From positions 1-13,925 of the forward strand of contig JAFTIQ010000079.1 in NCBI GenBank assembly GCA_017456805.1: 13,925 bases of DNA, given 5' to 3'. Shown one piece after another: positions 1-9,671 of this stretch (position 1 is its first letter; each line of letters opens with the position of its first letter). This stretch comes from Lentisphaeria bacterium (lineage in GTDB: Bacteria; Verrucomicrobiota; Lentisphaeria; Victivallales; UBA1829). Both the position numbers and the translations under genes were made by a program. The notes under the pieces are model-generated. The model made no database searches and was not told the origin of the DNA. It saw nothing but the letters and a program-made list of their open reading frames with translations.

Positions 1-8
1 ATTACCCG

Positions 9-35
9 TTGATTTTGAAAATATCAACATATAAA
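9..35 (+). promoter_or_regulatory. possible weak promoter of the ileS operon
   Basis: A TTGATT box at 9-14 and a TATAAA box at 30-35 are separated by 15 nt, slightly short for a sigma-70 promoter. They would give a leader of about a dozen bases before ileS. The same bases include a 6-bp inverted repeat, GTTGAT (8-13) and ATCAAC (23-28), which could be a protein-binding site. The window begins here, so the true promoter may lie further upstream. Confidence 0.25.
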
Positions 36-53
36 ACATAAGGACAAAAGATC

Positions 54-3000
54 ATGTTCAAGCCCGCAGGACAGGCAGATTTTCCGAAACTCGAACAGGA
101 AGTGCTCGAATTCTGGAAAAATGATAACACATTTGAAAAATCAGTTCAGGCAAGAAAAGGCGGCAAAGAGTTCGTTTTTTATGATGGACCTCCGTTTGCG
201 ACCGGATTGCCTCACTACGGTCATCTTCTCGCAGGGACCATCAAGGACGTTGTGCCCCGGTATCAGACCATGCGCGGCCGCTACTGCGAACGTACCTTCG
301 GATGGGACTGCCACGGTCTGCCCGTGGAATATGAAATGGAAAAGGAACTGAAACTCTCCGGAAAAAGAGAAATCGAAACCTTTGGTGTGGATAAATTCAA
401 TGAAGCCTGCCGCGGCATCGTGCTCCGCTACACCTCTGAATGGGAACGCATTGTAACCCGCATGGGCCGCTGGGTCGATTTCAGAAACGGATACCGCACC
501 ATGGACCGTGATTATATGGAATCCATCTGGTGGGTTTTCAAGCAGCTCTGGGATCAGGATCTCATTTATGAAGGCTATAAGATTCTGCCTTACTGCGCAA
601 GATGCTGCACCCCGCTTTCCAACTTTGAAGCAAATCAGGGCTATGCCGACGTGGAAGATCCCGCAATCACGATCCGCTTCAAAGTCGTGGGCGAAGAAAA
701 TACCTATTTCCTGGCATGGACAACCACCCCCTGGACCCTGCCCTCCAATATGGCGCTCACCGTCGGACCTGAAATCGACTATGTCAAGGTTCTGGATGAC
801 GGAACATACTACATCATGGCAGAAGCACGTCTTTCCGCTTATTACAAGAAAGATCTTCCGGAAATCGTTGCACGGTTCAAAGGTTCTGAACTGGCTGAAA
901 AACATTACGAACCGCTCTTCCCCTACTTTGCAAACATGGCAGAACAGGGTGCGTTCCGTGTGATCACAGCCGATTTCGTCAGCACGGAAGACGGTACCGG
1001 TATCGTTCACACAGCTCCCGGATTCGGGGAAGACGACGCAGCGGCAGGAAAAGCTCATGGCGTTCCGGGTGTCTGCCCCATCGATGCTGAATGTAAATTC
1101 ACAAATGAAGTTCCCGATTATGTCGGACGTTTCGTGAAAGAAACAGATAAAGATATCATCAAACGCCTGAAAGATGAAGGCAAACTGGTTCATCGCGGCA
1201 CCATCAAGCACAGCTATCCTCACTGTTGGCGCGATGATTCCCCGCTGATCTACAAAGCAGTTTCCACCTGGTTTGTCCGGATCGACCGGATCAAGGAAAA
1301 GATGATCAATGCCAACAAGCAGATGAGCTGGGTTCCAGAACACATCAAGAACGGCCGTTTCGGAAAATGGCTGGAAAATGCCCGTGACTGGGCGATCAGC
1401 CGCAACCGTTACTGGGGCTGTCCGCTGCCCATCTGGCGCAACGAAGAAACCGGGGAAATGATCTGCGTCGGTTCCGTAAAAGAACTGGAAGAGCTCACCG
1501 GACGCAAGTTCGATGATATCCACAAACATTATGTTGACAATGTGGAAATCGTTTCTCCCAAAACCGGTGCGATCCTGAAACGGATCCCTGAAGTTCTGGA
1601 CTGCTGGTTTGAAAGCGGTTCCATGCCCTATGCTCAGAAACATTATCCCTTCGAAAATAAAGAACGGTTCGATGCAAACTATCCTGCCGACTTTATCGCA
1701 GAAGGTCTTGACCAGACACGCGGCTGGTTCTACACCCTCGTCGTTCTCGCAGCGGCTCTCTTCGATAAGCCCCCTGCAATGAACGTTGTCGTCAACGGTC
1801 TGATCCTCGCTTCCAACGGACAGAAAATGTCCAAACGGTTAAAGAACTATCCCGATCCGCTGGATGTGGTGAACGTTTACGGTGCGGATGCGCTGCGTCT
1901 GTTCCTCCTCGGTTCCCCGGTTGTCCGTGCGGAAGATTTGAAGTTCTCCGAAGAAGGGATCAAGGAAGTTCTCCGCGGTGTTCTGCTCCCGATCTGGAAC
2001 TCTTACAGCTTCTTTACCACCTATGCAAGTGTGGATAACTGGGTTCCTGCACCCGGACCGCTGAAAGCTCCGGAAAATCCGGCAAACCCGCTCGACCGCT
2101 GGATCCTTTCCTCCCTCTCCGATATGGTGGAGGAAATCCGCGCCGCAATGGATGCCTACCAGCTTCAGCGTGCAGCAAACCGGTTTGAAAAGTTCGCCGA
2201 CGATTTGACAAACTGGTATATCCGCCGCAGCCGCAGACGTTTCTGGAAGAGCAAAAACGATGGAGATAAGAATGATGCATACGGAACCCTCTATTATGTG
2301 CTCATGACCTTCGTCAAGTGTGCAGCTCCCTTCATTCCCATGCTGACAGAAAAGATCTACCGCGGGCTCCGCACTGAAGATATGCCGGGATCTGTCCACC
2401 TTTGCGACTTCCCCGAACCGGAAACCGATCGCCGGGATACCGCTCTGGAATGTCAGATGGAAAACACCATGCGTGCCGTCACCCTCGGACACTTCCTCCG
2501 GAAACAGAAAAATCTCAAGATCCGTCAGCCGCTGGCAAAAGCCATTCTGGTCGCCGCTGACCCCAAAGTCCGCGCACTTCTGGAAGGCACAAAAGATATC
2601 GTTGCGGAAGAACTTGACGTGAAAGAGATCCTCATCCGCGATTCCGATGCGGAACTTGTGACCCTCTCCGCCAAGGCGAACTTCAAGGTGCTGGGTGCAA
2701 AACTCGGACCCAAGATGAAGGCCGCAGCTGCAGAAATCGCAAAACTTTCCGCTGATTCTCTCCGGAAACTGGAAAGCGGCAAAACCGTCGCAATCTCTCT
2801 CGATGGAGAAACTATTGAACTCGCTCCCGGTGAAGTCACCGTTCTCCGCGCTGAAAAGCCCGGTGTAACCGCTGCAACCGAAGCAGGCTTGACCATTGCT
2901 CTTGATACTGAACTCACCCGCGAACTGCTTGACGAAGGTATCGCCCGTGAATTCATCAGCAAAGTTCAGAACCTCCGGAAAGAAATGGATCTTCAGGTCT

Positions 3001-3191
3001 CTGACCGGATCACCGTTGCAGTTGCCTCTGATGAAGAAGCAGCAAAAGCAATTCTCGCATTCCGCGATTATGTTTCCAACGAAACGCTTGCGCTGGATAT
3101 CATTGCCGGAGAAATCGCTGCTGATAAGAAAGAAGAAGCAGATCTCAACGGTCATAATGCTGTGATCTGTGTCAAGAAGGGAGCACTCTGA
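54..3191 (+). CDS. ileS: isoleucyl-tRNA synthetase, type 2 (eukaryote-like)
   Basis: This cytoplasmic class I synthetase charges tRNA-Ile with isoleucine and hydrolyses mischarged valine. The Rossmann-fold HIGH motif appears as HYGH at residues 54-57 after PPFATGLP, and KMSKR is at 591-595. The inserted editing (CP1) domain shows WTTTPWTLP from residue 222 and GTGIVHTAPGFGEDD at 314-328. The anticodon-binding domain follows (DRWILSSL, then NWYIRRSRRRFW). At 1045 residues it is longer than common bacterial type-1 enzymes (about 930). Its C-terminus has no four-cysteine zinc finger, which fits the type-2 form of eukaryotes, chlamydiae and mupirocin-resistant enzymes. The ATG follows an AAGGA Shine-Dalgarno sequence at 40-44 with 9 nt spacing. 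It heads a probable operon with trpS 2 nt downstream. Identity is certain; the type-2 call is strong from motif wording and length. Confidence 0.98.
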   Translation: MFKPAGQADFPKLEQEVLEFWKNDNTFEKSVQARKGGKEFVFYDGPPFATGLPHYGHLLAGTIKDVVPRYQTMRGRYCERTFGWDCHGLPVEYEMEKELKLSGKREIETFGVDKFNEACRGIVLRYTSEWERIVTRMGRWVDFRNGYRTMDRDYMESIWWVFKQLWDQDLIYEGYKILPYCARCCTPLSNFEANQGYADVEDPAITIRFKVVGEENTYFLAWTTTPWTLPSNMALTVGPEIDYVKVLDDGTYYIMAEARLSAYYKKDLPEIVARFKGSELAEKHYEPLFPYFANMAEQGAFRVITADFVSTEDGTGIVHTAPGFGEDDAAAGKAHGVPGVCPIDAECKFTNEVPDYVGRFVKETDKDIIKRLKDEGKLVHRGTIKHSYPHCWRDDSPLIYKAVSTWFVRIDRIKEKMINANKQMSWVPEHIKNGRFGKWLENARDWAISRNRYWGCPLPIWRNEETGEMICVGSVKELEELTGRKFDDIHKHYVDNVEIVSPKTGAILKRIPEVLDCWFESGSMPYAQKHYPFENKERFDANYPADFIAEGLDQTRGWFYTLVVLAAALFDKPPAMNVVVNGLILASNGQKMSKRLKNYPDPLDVVNVYGADALRLFLLGSPVVRAEDLKFSEEGIKEVLRGVLLPIWNSYSFFTTYASVDNWVPAPGPLKAPENPANPLDRWILSSLSDMVEEIRAAMDAYQLQRAANRFEKFADDLTNWYIRRSRRRFWKSKNDGDKNDAYGTLYYVLMTFVKCAAPFIPMLTEKIYRGLRTEDMPGSVHLCDFPEPETDRRDTALECQMENTMRAVTLGHFLRKQKNLKIRQPLAKAILVAADPKVRALLEGTKDIVAEELDVKEILIRDSDAELVTLSAKANFKVLGAKLGPKMKAAAAEIAKLSADSLRKLESGKTVAISLDGETIELAPGEVTVLRAEKPGVTAATEAGLTIALDTELTRELLDEGIAREFISKVQNLRKEMDLQVSDRITVAVASDEEAAKAILAFRDYVSNETLALDIIAGEIAADKKEEADLNGHNAVICVKKGAL

Positions 3192-3193
3192 GT

Positions 3194-4159
3194 ATGAAAC
3201 GGATTCTTACCGGAATTCAGCCTTCCGGAGTTCCTCACATCGGAAACTTTTTCGGAGCGATCCGCCAGGTGCTGGAATTGCAGAAAATGGGCGAATCATT
3301 CGTCTTTATTGCAGACCTTCATTCCCTTACGACTTCCCCGAAGGCGGAAGATCTCCGGGAACGGGTGAAACGTCTTGCAGTGGATTGGCTCGCTTGCGGA
3401 TTGGATCCCGAAACCAGCGTTTTCTTCAAGCAGTCAGATGTGCCGGAAGTCACAGAACTCATGTGGTATCTCAGCAACGTTACAGGAGTCGGACTTCTGG
3501 AACGGGCTCACAGTTACAAAGATAAAATCGCCAAGGGCTTTTCTCCCAATACCGGATTGTTCACCTATCCGGTTCTGATGGCGGCGGATATCCTGCTCTA
3601 TCAGTCAAACCTGGTCCCTGTGGGAAAAGATCAGAAACAGCATCTGGAAATCACCCGCGATGTTGCGATCCGGTTCAACCAGACCTACGGGGAAGCGTTC
3701 ACCATTCCGGATGGATATATTCCCGATAACGTGGCAGTCATCCCCGGTCTGGATGGACAGAAGATGTCCAAGAGCTACAATAACACCATTGAGATCTTCG
3801 GCGAAGAAAAGCCCCTGCGGAAAAAATTCATGTCCATCAAGACAGATTCCAAAGGGATGGAAGAACCGAAAGATCCGGATACCTGTAACGTATTCATGCT
3901 TTATAAACTGTTCGCTACACCGGAACAGCAGGAAGAAATGCGCGCCCGCTATCTTGCCGGAAATTACGGTTACGGTCATGCAAAACAGGCATTGTTTGAA
4001 GCATATATGGATTACTTTGCCCCCATGCGGAAACGCCGGGAAGAGCTTCTTAATAACATGGATTATGTTGATTCCATTCTGAAACGCGGTGCGGAACGCG
4101 CCCGTACAGAAGCAATGAAAACCTTGACGAAGGTCCGGGAGCTCGTGGGAATTGCCTGA
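3194..4159 (+). CDS. trpS: tryptophanyl-tRNA synthetase
   Basis: This class I synthetase forms Trp-tRNA in the cytoplasm. The N-terminus GIQPSGVPHIGNFFGA carries the HIGH-like motif HIGN at residues 15-18. The KMSKS loop is exact at 190-194, within PGLDGQKMSKSYNN. The motif LMAADILLY, which lines the active site in bacterial TrpRS, is also present. At 321 residues it is close to the usual bacterial length, and the C-terminal helical anticodon region is complete. The start is 2 nt after the ileS stop, with GGGAG at 3179-3183 inside the end of ileS as ribosome site, so translation is probably coupled. Its stop lies inside the first codons of azlC. Pairing of trpS with ileS is not a standard operon arrangement; both presumably serve general charging capacity. 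Confidence 0.98.
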   Translation: MKRILTGIQPSGVPHIGNFFGAIRQVLELQKMGESFVFIADLHSLTTSPKAEDLRERVKRLAVDWLACGLDPETSVFFKQSDVPEVTELMWYLSNVTGVGLLERAHSYKDKIAKGFSPNTGLFTYPVLMAADILLYQSNLVPVGKDQKQHLEITRDVAIRFNQTYGEAFTIPDGYIPDNVAVIPGLDGQKMSKSYNNTIEIFGEEKPLRKKFMSIKTDSKGMEEPKDPDTCNVFMLYKLFATPEQQEEMRARYLAGNYGYGHAKQALFEAYMDYFAPMRKRREELLNNMDYVDSILKRGAERARTEAMKTLTKVRELVGIA

Positions 4160-4874
4160 TCGTTCTGTCATTCTCAAACGGGCATTTATTGACTCCCTGC
4201 CGGTTCTCATGGGGTATTCCGCCATGGGATTTGCGGCGGGAGTTCTTCTTTCTGCCCAAAGCGGAATCCACTTTGCCGGATTCTGGGCATTCCTGACCAG
4301 TGCGACCTCTATTTCCGGTGCGCTTCAGTTCATGATGGTGGATTGGATCGCCAAGCAGACCCCTCTGCTGGATGTTGCGCTTCTCACATTCTGTTTGAAT
4401 GTCCGTTACGCCATGTATGGATTTTCCCTTCTTGACCGCTTCCGCGGAATCGGAGCATGGAGAAAGTTCTATCTCATCTGGAGTCTCACCGATGAGACGT
4501 ACGCTTTGGAAACGGAATGTAAAATCCCGGAAAAAAAGAAAAATATCCGGTATTGTCTCCTGCTGGCATTTTTTGATCATTTTTATTGGATTTTCGGGGT
4601 AACCGCCGGAGCGTTTGCAGGGAAGGCATTGCCCTTTTCCAACAAGGGGATAGACTTTGCCATGACAGCGTTGTTTCTCGTGATTCTGACAGATCAATGC
4701 CGGGAAGCAAACAACCGGATCCCTGCCCTGATCGGCGGCGGTGCGGCATTTCTCTGTTTTCTGATCTTCGGAGCATCCAATATGCTGATCCCCTCTATCA
4801 TCCTGATGATCACTGTGTTTCTGATCTTCCGGAAGAAAATGGATCCTGCAGGGAAGGAGAAAAGAGATGAGTGA
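4152..4874 (+). CDS. azlC: AzlC-type branched-chain amino-acid exporter, large subunit
   Basis: This is an inner-membrane protein of the AzlC/YgaZ family, whose members export branched-chain amino acids with a small AzlD/YgaH partner. The family pattern is clear: VLMGYSAMGFAAGVL near residues 18-32, SISGALQF at 53-60, the conserved NVRY at 83-86, SLTDET at 111-116, and a second-half helix GIDFAMTALFLVILTDQ at 166-182. Hydrophobic stretches suggest several membrane helices, with a charged loop around 120-132. The protein is 240 residues, normal for the family. The start is a TTG at 4152 overlapping the end of trpS by 8 nt. GGGAG at 4137-4141 is the likely ribosome site, and the first internal ATG (residue 20) would cut into the first helix. 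Substrate is inferred from family and from linkage to ileS; azaleucine resistance is the classic phenotype in Bacillus. Confidence 0.9.
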   Translation: MPDRSVILKRAFIDSLPVLMGYSAMGFAAGVLLSAQSGIHFAGFWAFLTSATSISGALQFMMVDWIAKQTPLLDVALLTFCLNVRYAMYGFSLLDRFRGIGAWRKFYLIWSLTDETYALETECKIPEKKKNIRYCLLLAFFDHFYWIFGVTAGAFAGKALPFSNKGIDFAMTALFLVILTDQCREANNRIPALIGGGAAFLCFLIFGASNMLIPSIILMITVFLIFRKKMDPAGKEKRDE

Positions 4875-5205
4875 AACGACCTATTTATGGAGCTTGATTG
4901 CTGTGACAGCCGGGGTAACACTTCTGCTGCGCGCCTTCCCGTTTTTACTCTTCGGATCTGCCCAAAAGACACCGCCGGTGATTGAATATATCGGAAAAGT
5001 ATTGTCCCCGGCTGCAATAGCCATGCTGGTTGTCTACTGTTTCGGCTGCTATTTCCGGGACAGACCGATTCTGCAGAATTATTATGGAGCAGCGGAGTTG
5101 ATTGCGGCAGCAGTGGTTGTCGGATTGCAGCTGTGGAGAAAAAATCCGCTTCTCTCAATTATTTGCGGGACAGCAATATACATGGTTCTGGTTCAGAATT
5201 TCTGA
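4867..5205 (+). CDS. azlD: AzlD-type branched-chain amino-acid exporter, small subunit
   Basis: This small membrane protein is the obligate partner of AzlC. At 112 residues it has four hydrophobic segments at about 8-29, 42-62, 74-90 and 94-110. It carries the family signatures LRAFPFLLF (21-29) and RKNPLLSIICGTAIYM (91-106). Its ATG overlaps the azlC stop region by 8 nt (ATGAGTGA), with AAGGAG at 4854-4859 as ribosome site, an arrangement typical of subunits made in fixed ratio by translational coupling. It is the last gene of the ileS operon. Downstream come weak hairpins and then a new promoter for pnp. Confidence 0.9.
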   Translation: MSETTYLWSLIAVTAGVTLLLRAFPFLLFGSAQKTPPVIEYIGKVLSPAAIAMLVVYCFGCYFRDRPILQNYYGAAELIAAAVVVGLQLWRKNPLLSIICGTAIYMVLVQNF

Positions 5206-5207
5206 GG

Positions 5208-5254
5208 CTCCGGCAACGGGGAGAAAAAATGTTTAAGAATCCTTAAGTTTTTTT
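5208..5254 (+). terminator. weak putative terminator after azlD
   Basis: Two short hairpins follow the azlD stop. The first is CTCCG-GCAA-CGGGG (5208-5221), a GNRA-loop stem with one G-U pair and no U-tract. The second is TTTAAG-AATC-CTTAAG (5232-5247), followed directly by seven T (5248-5254). The second stem is short and A-T rich, so termination may be partial and read-through from the ileS operon into pnp remains possible. Confidence 0.4.
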
Positions 5255-5275
5255 GTATTTTTTCAAAAATGAAAG

Positions 5276-5305
5276 TTGAAAAATTGCAAAAAGGCTGTAT
5301 ATTAT
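5276..5305 (+). promoter_or_regulatory. sigma-70-type promoter for pnp
   Basis: TTGAAA at 5276-5281 is followed, after 16 nt, by TATATT (5298-5303) or, after 18 nt, by TATTAT (5300-5305). The surrounding bases are strongly A-T rich. Transcription would begin near 5310, leaving a leader of about 235 nt before the pnp start codon. Confidence 0.55.
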
Positions 5306-5367
5306 AATAATGTAGTGGAATCAATTTATGTGAACGATGCATCTGCCGGTGGAATGTGGAATTTGTC

Positions 5368-5521
5368 CGGTATCGCATTCCGGGAGAGATCCGGGGATCC
5401 GATACCGCTATTCCGGTAAACCGGCCGAAGCAGATTTTAGTTAGCTGTCCGCATAAGTGATTCCTTGTCAAAGTTTATGGGAAATATTCCCGAATCAACC
5501 ATCGACGGTATTTCTGCCGTC
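5368..5521 (+). promoter_or_regulatory. structured 5' leader of pnp with four stem-loops
   Basis: Between the promoter and pnp I see four consecutive stems. The first is a perfect 8-bp pairing CGGTATCG (5368-5375) with CGATACCG (5400-5407), enclosing an inner TCCGG/CCGGG stem. The second is CCGG-TAAA-CCGG (5413-5424). The third is TGATTC (5458-5463) with GAATCA (5492-5497), enclosing GGGAA-ATA-TTCCC (5479-5491). The fourth is GACGG/CCGTC (5504-5508 with 5517-5521), seven bases before the AAGGA ribosome site at 5528. In E. coli, pnp controls its own mRNA through RNase III cutting of a leader hairpin; a similar role here is inference. Confidence 0.5.
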
Positions 5522-5544
5522 AAACACAAGGACTGTATACAACT

Positions 5545-7653
<2,109 letters not shown>

Positions 7654-7677
7654 TCTTTCCTTCTGACAGAAAAAATC

Positions 7678-7711
7678 AAGCCGTTCAGCGTAAAAACTGA
7701 ACGGCTTTTTT
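7678..7711 (+). terminator. intrinsic terminator of pnp
   Basis: A perfect 9-bp stem GCCGTTCAG (7680-7688) and CTGAACGGC (7697-7705) has an 8-nt A-rich loop and is followed by six T (7706-7711). Two further A-T pairs extend the base. Read leftward, the hairpin is followed by TTGATTTTTT, so it may also stop transcripts arriving from the convergent VWA gene. Confidence 0.93.
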
Positions 7712-7718
7712 ATTGGAA

Positions 7719-7746
7719 TCCCCCCCCGGAGTTTTTCCGGGTGGGA
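7719..7746. terminator. GC-rich hairpin between convergent genes
   Basis: A run of eight C (7720-7727) plus GG pairs with CCGGG-T-GGG (7737-7745). This gives 5 bp, one C-T mismatch and 3 bp around a 7-nt loop. It lies 12 nt past the stop codon of the leftward VWA gene. Neither strand has a clean U-tract after it, so it may be an mRNA 3'-end stabiliser or an assist to the neighbouring terminator rather than a terminator alone. Confidence 0.4.
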
Positions 7747-7757
7747 ATAAGTTGAGT

Positions 7758-9668
7758 TTATTTTATAGTTTTTGCGGTATGAACCAATGTCAGGAATTCA
7801 GCCCGTTTTCCATCAGGATCTTCGCCGAGATACTTTTTCGCACGGCTCAAAACGCTATCCAGAGAGGCCGATCCTTTATGAGGAGAATTCCTTAAAATCA
7901 TGGCGAACTCTGCAACGCAAGATGCCCAGCTGAGATTTTCGCCCGCTTTCGGGAAGGACTTCATGGGGAAGACTCTCAATTCGCTTGCCCCCATCTTTGC
8001 AGGATCCTGATAACGGAGCTTGCAAGTGAGAATTTCGTCGGAGGATGCTCTGGAATGTCTCTGATATTTCAGCGGATCGACACTTCCTGAGGCAGGAGAT
8101 TCCACGCCGGCAGGAATGAGCTCATAAAGTACTGTCACCTGATGTCCGACACCGATTTCTCCGGAATCTTTGGTATCATCGTTGAAATCGCGGTCAGCGA
8201 GTTTCCGCATTTCATAGCCGAGCAGACGGTAGGAACTGACTTTGGCCGGGTTGAATTCCACCTGGAATTTTACATCTCTGGCAAGAGCGAACATCCGTCC
8301 GGCGAAACATGCTTTCATCGCAACTCGAGCTTCTTTCAGATTGTCAATATAGAAATAGTTTCCGTTTCCTTTATTGGCAAGCATTTTGAGTTTATTTTCC
8401 TGATAATTTCCGCTTCCGACACCGAAAGTGCTGAGATAAATCAGGCTGGAACGTTCTTTTTCCACCATTGCAACAAGTTCCGATTCACTGGAAACGCCCA
8501 CATTGAAATCTCCGTCGGTAATCAGGATAATCCGGTTATTTCCTTTCTGAATAAAATGTTTATGCGCAAGTTCATAAGCTGTTTGAATTGCTTTTGAACC
8601 CGGGGTATAACCGCCGGAACGGAGTTGTTTGATCAGTGAGATTGCTTTTCCTTTTTCCTTGCCGGAAATTCCATTCAGAAGAGTTCTCACGCCTCCGCCA
8701 TAGGTCACCAGACTGATTTTATCCTGTTCTCTCATCTGATTTATAAGAGTCGTCAAAGATTCAATGACCAACTCCATTTCATCGCGCATAGATCCGGAAT
8801 TATCCACCAGAAATACATAATTTGCCGGGGGAAGTTCACTCACAGGAATATCTTTTCCTTGAATACCGATCAGCAGAAGCTGATGCTTTTTATTCCACGG
8901 TGCAGGTGCGGATTCATACGTCACACTGAATTTTTCTCCGTTTTTCGGGGCGACATAATTGTACTTGAAAGAATTTATAAATTCTTCGATTCGGACTGCA
9001 TCCCGGGGCGGCATACGGTGACGGTTCAAATAACGTCTGACATTGGTATAACTTGCAGTATCAACATCCGCGCCAAACGTGGAAAGCGGGTTCCCGAATA
9101 CATTCAGAAACGGATTCTCTTCATAACTTTTATATTCTTCTGTATTCCAATCAATTTTTGCAGGTGCGGGGGACTCTTCTCTCTGCCTCACTGATCGTGA
9201 TGGTGCTGGCCGGGGACTGTTCCAGCGAATGGGAGACACTCTGCTTTCCGTCGCATAACCATTGTGTTCTGCGGAATGCATTGAACTTTCATGAATCCCA
9301 GAACCAGATTGATGTGCAACTGCATTGGCGGTAGAAAAATCAGCGGCCTCCGCCGAACGTGTTGTTTGAAGACTATAGGAAGCAGAAGAAGCGACACCAG
9401 AAACGGAGTAAGCAAGAGAATCAAACATTGATGAGACGTAATTTCCGAAAGCGGCAACTGCAACGGCACTGATAACAACAAAACTTGCTGCGTAAGCGGT
9501 CACTTTTCCCCATTTTATTTTCTTCGGAACAAACGCACCATCCTCCTCAACTTTGATTCGTTCAAAAAACTTCTTCTTGAAATCTTCCTCAGAACAGAAC
9601 TCCACTTTATCGGGACGAACTTCCTGACTCAAACGATCCAGCATATCATCTATTTGTTTTTTATCCAT
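7758..9668 (-). CDS. membrane-anchored VWA-domain protein, YfbK type, probable partner of the ECF sigma factor
   Basis: The 636 residues split into clear parts. Residues 1-54 are charged and probably cytoplasmic. One membrane helix lies at about 56-78, with lysines (KKIKWGK) before it predicting the N-terminus inside. A Ser/Pro-rich linker spans about 85-170. Next comes a YfbK-type region before the VWA fold (FGADVDTASYTNVRRYLN, then AVRIEEFINSF). The VWA domain at about 284-460 has a complete metal-binding MIDAS: DNSGS at 289-293, T355 and D385 in ITDGD. The rest resembles the YfbK C-terminal domain (DUF3520 type). The gene starts 3 nt after the sigma stop with AAGGAG inside the sigma gene, so the two are co-translated. 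Size and topology fit an anti-sigma factor fused to an extracytoplasmic sensor, but no known anti-sigma motif such as a zinc-binding HxxxCxxC is visible. The regulatory role is therefore inference; the VWA call is firm. Confidence 0.9.
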   Translation of the reverse strand: MDKKQIDDMLDRLSQEVRPDKVEFCSEEDFKKKFFERIKVEEDGAFVPKKIKWGKVTAYAASFVVISAVAVAAFGNYVSSMFDSLAYSVSGVASSASYSLQTTRSAEAADFSTANAVAHQSGSGIHESSMHSAEHNGYATESRVSPIRWNSPRPAPSRSVRQREESPAPAKIDWNTEEYKSYEENPFLNVFGNPLSTFGADVDTASYTNVRRYLNRHRMPPRDAVRIEEFINSFKYNYVAPKNGEKFSVTYESAPAPWNKKHQLLLIGIQGKDIPVSELPPANYVFLVDNSGSMRDEMELVIESLTTLINQMREQDKISLVTYGGGVRTLLNGISGKEKGKAISLIKQLRSGGYTPGSKAIQTAYELAHKHFIQKGNNRIILITDGDFNVGVSSESELVAMVEKERSSLIYLSTFGVGSGNYQENKLKMLANKGNGNYFYIDNLKEARVAMKACFAGRMFALARDVKFQVEFNPAKVSSYRLLGYEMRKLADRDFNDDTKDSGEIGVGHQVTVLYELIPAGVESPASGSVDPLKYQRHSRASSDEILTCKLRYQDPAKMGASELRVFPMKSFPKAGENLSWASCVAEFAMILRNSPHKGSASLDSVLSRAKKYLGEDPDGKRAEFLTLVHTAKTIK

Positions 9669-9671
9669 GAT

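Noticed and set aside
141..1643. 500-codon open frame on the strand opposite ileS
   Set aside because: It is fully antisense to a certain gene, its protein is Cys/Phe-rich with no recognisable domain, and such frames arise from the codon bias of the sense gene.
1839..3155. 438-codon open frame opposite the 3' half of ileS
   Set aside because: It is a shadow frame with no ribosome site or domain.
5337..5444. 35-codon upstream open frame in the pnp leader (starts MHLPVECGIC)
   Set aside because: There is no Shine-Dalgarno sequence before its ATG, and it runs through the large hairpin, which explains the bases better as RNA structure.
8142..8597. 151-codon frame on the + strand inside the VWA gene
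   Set aside because: It is antisense to the VWA domain, whose MIDAS motifs are intact on the other strand.
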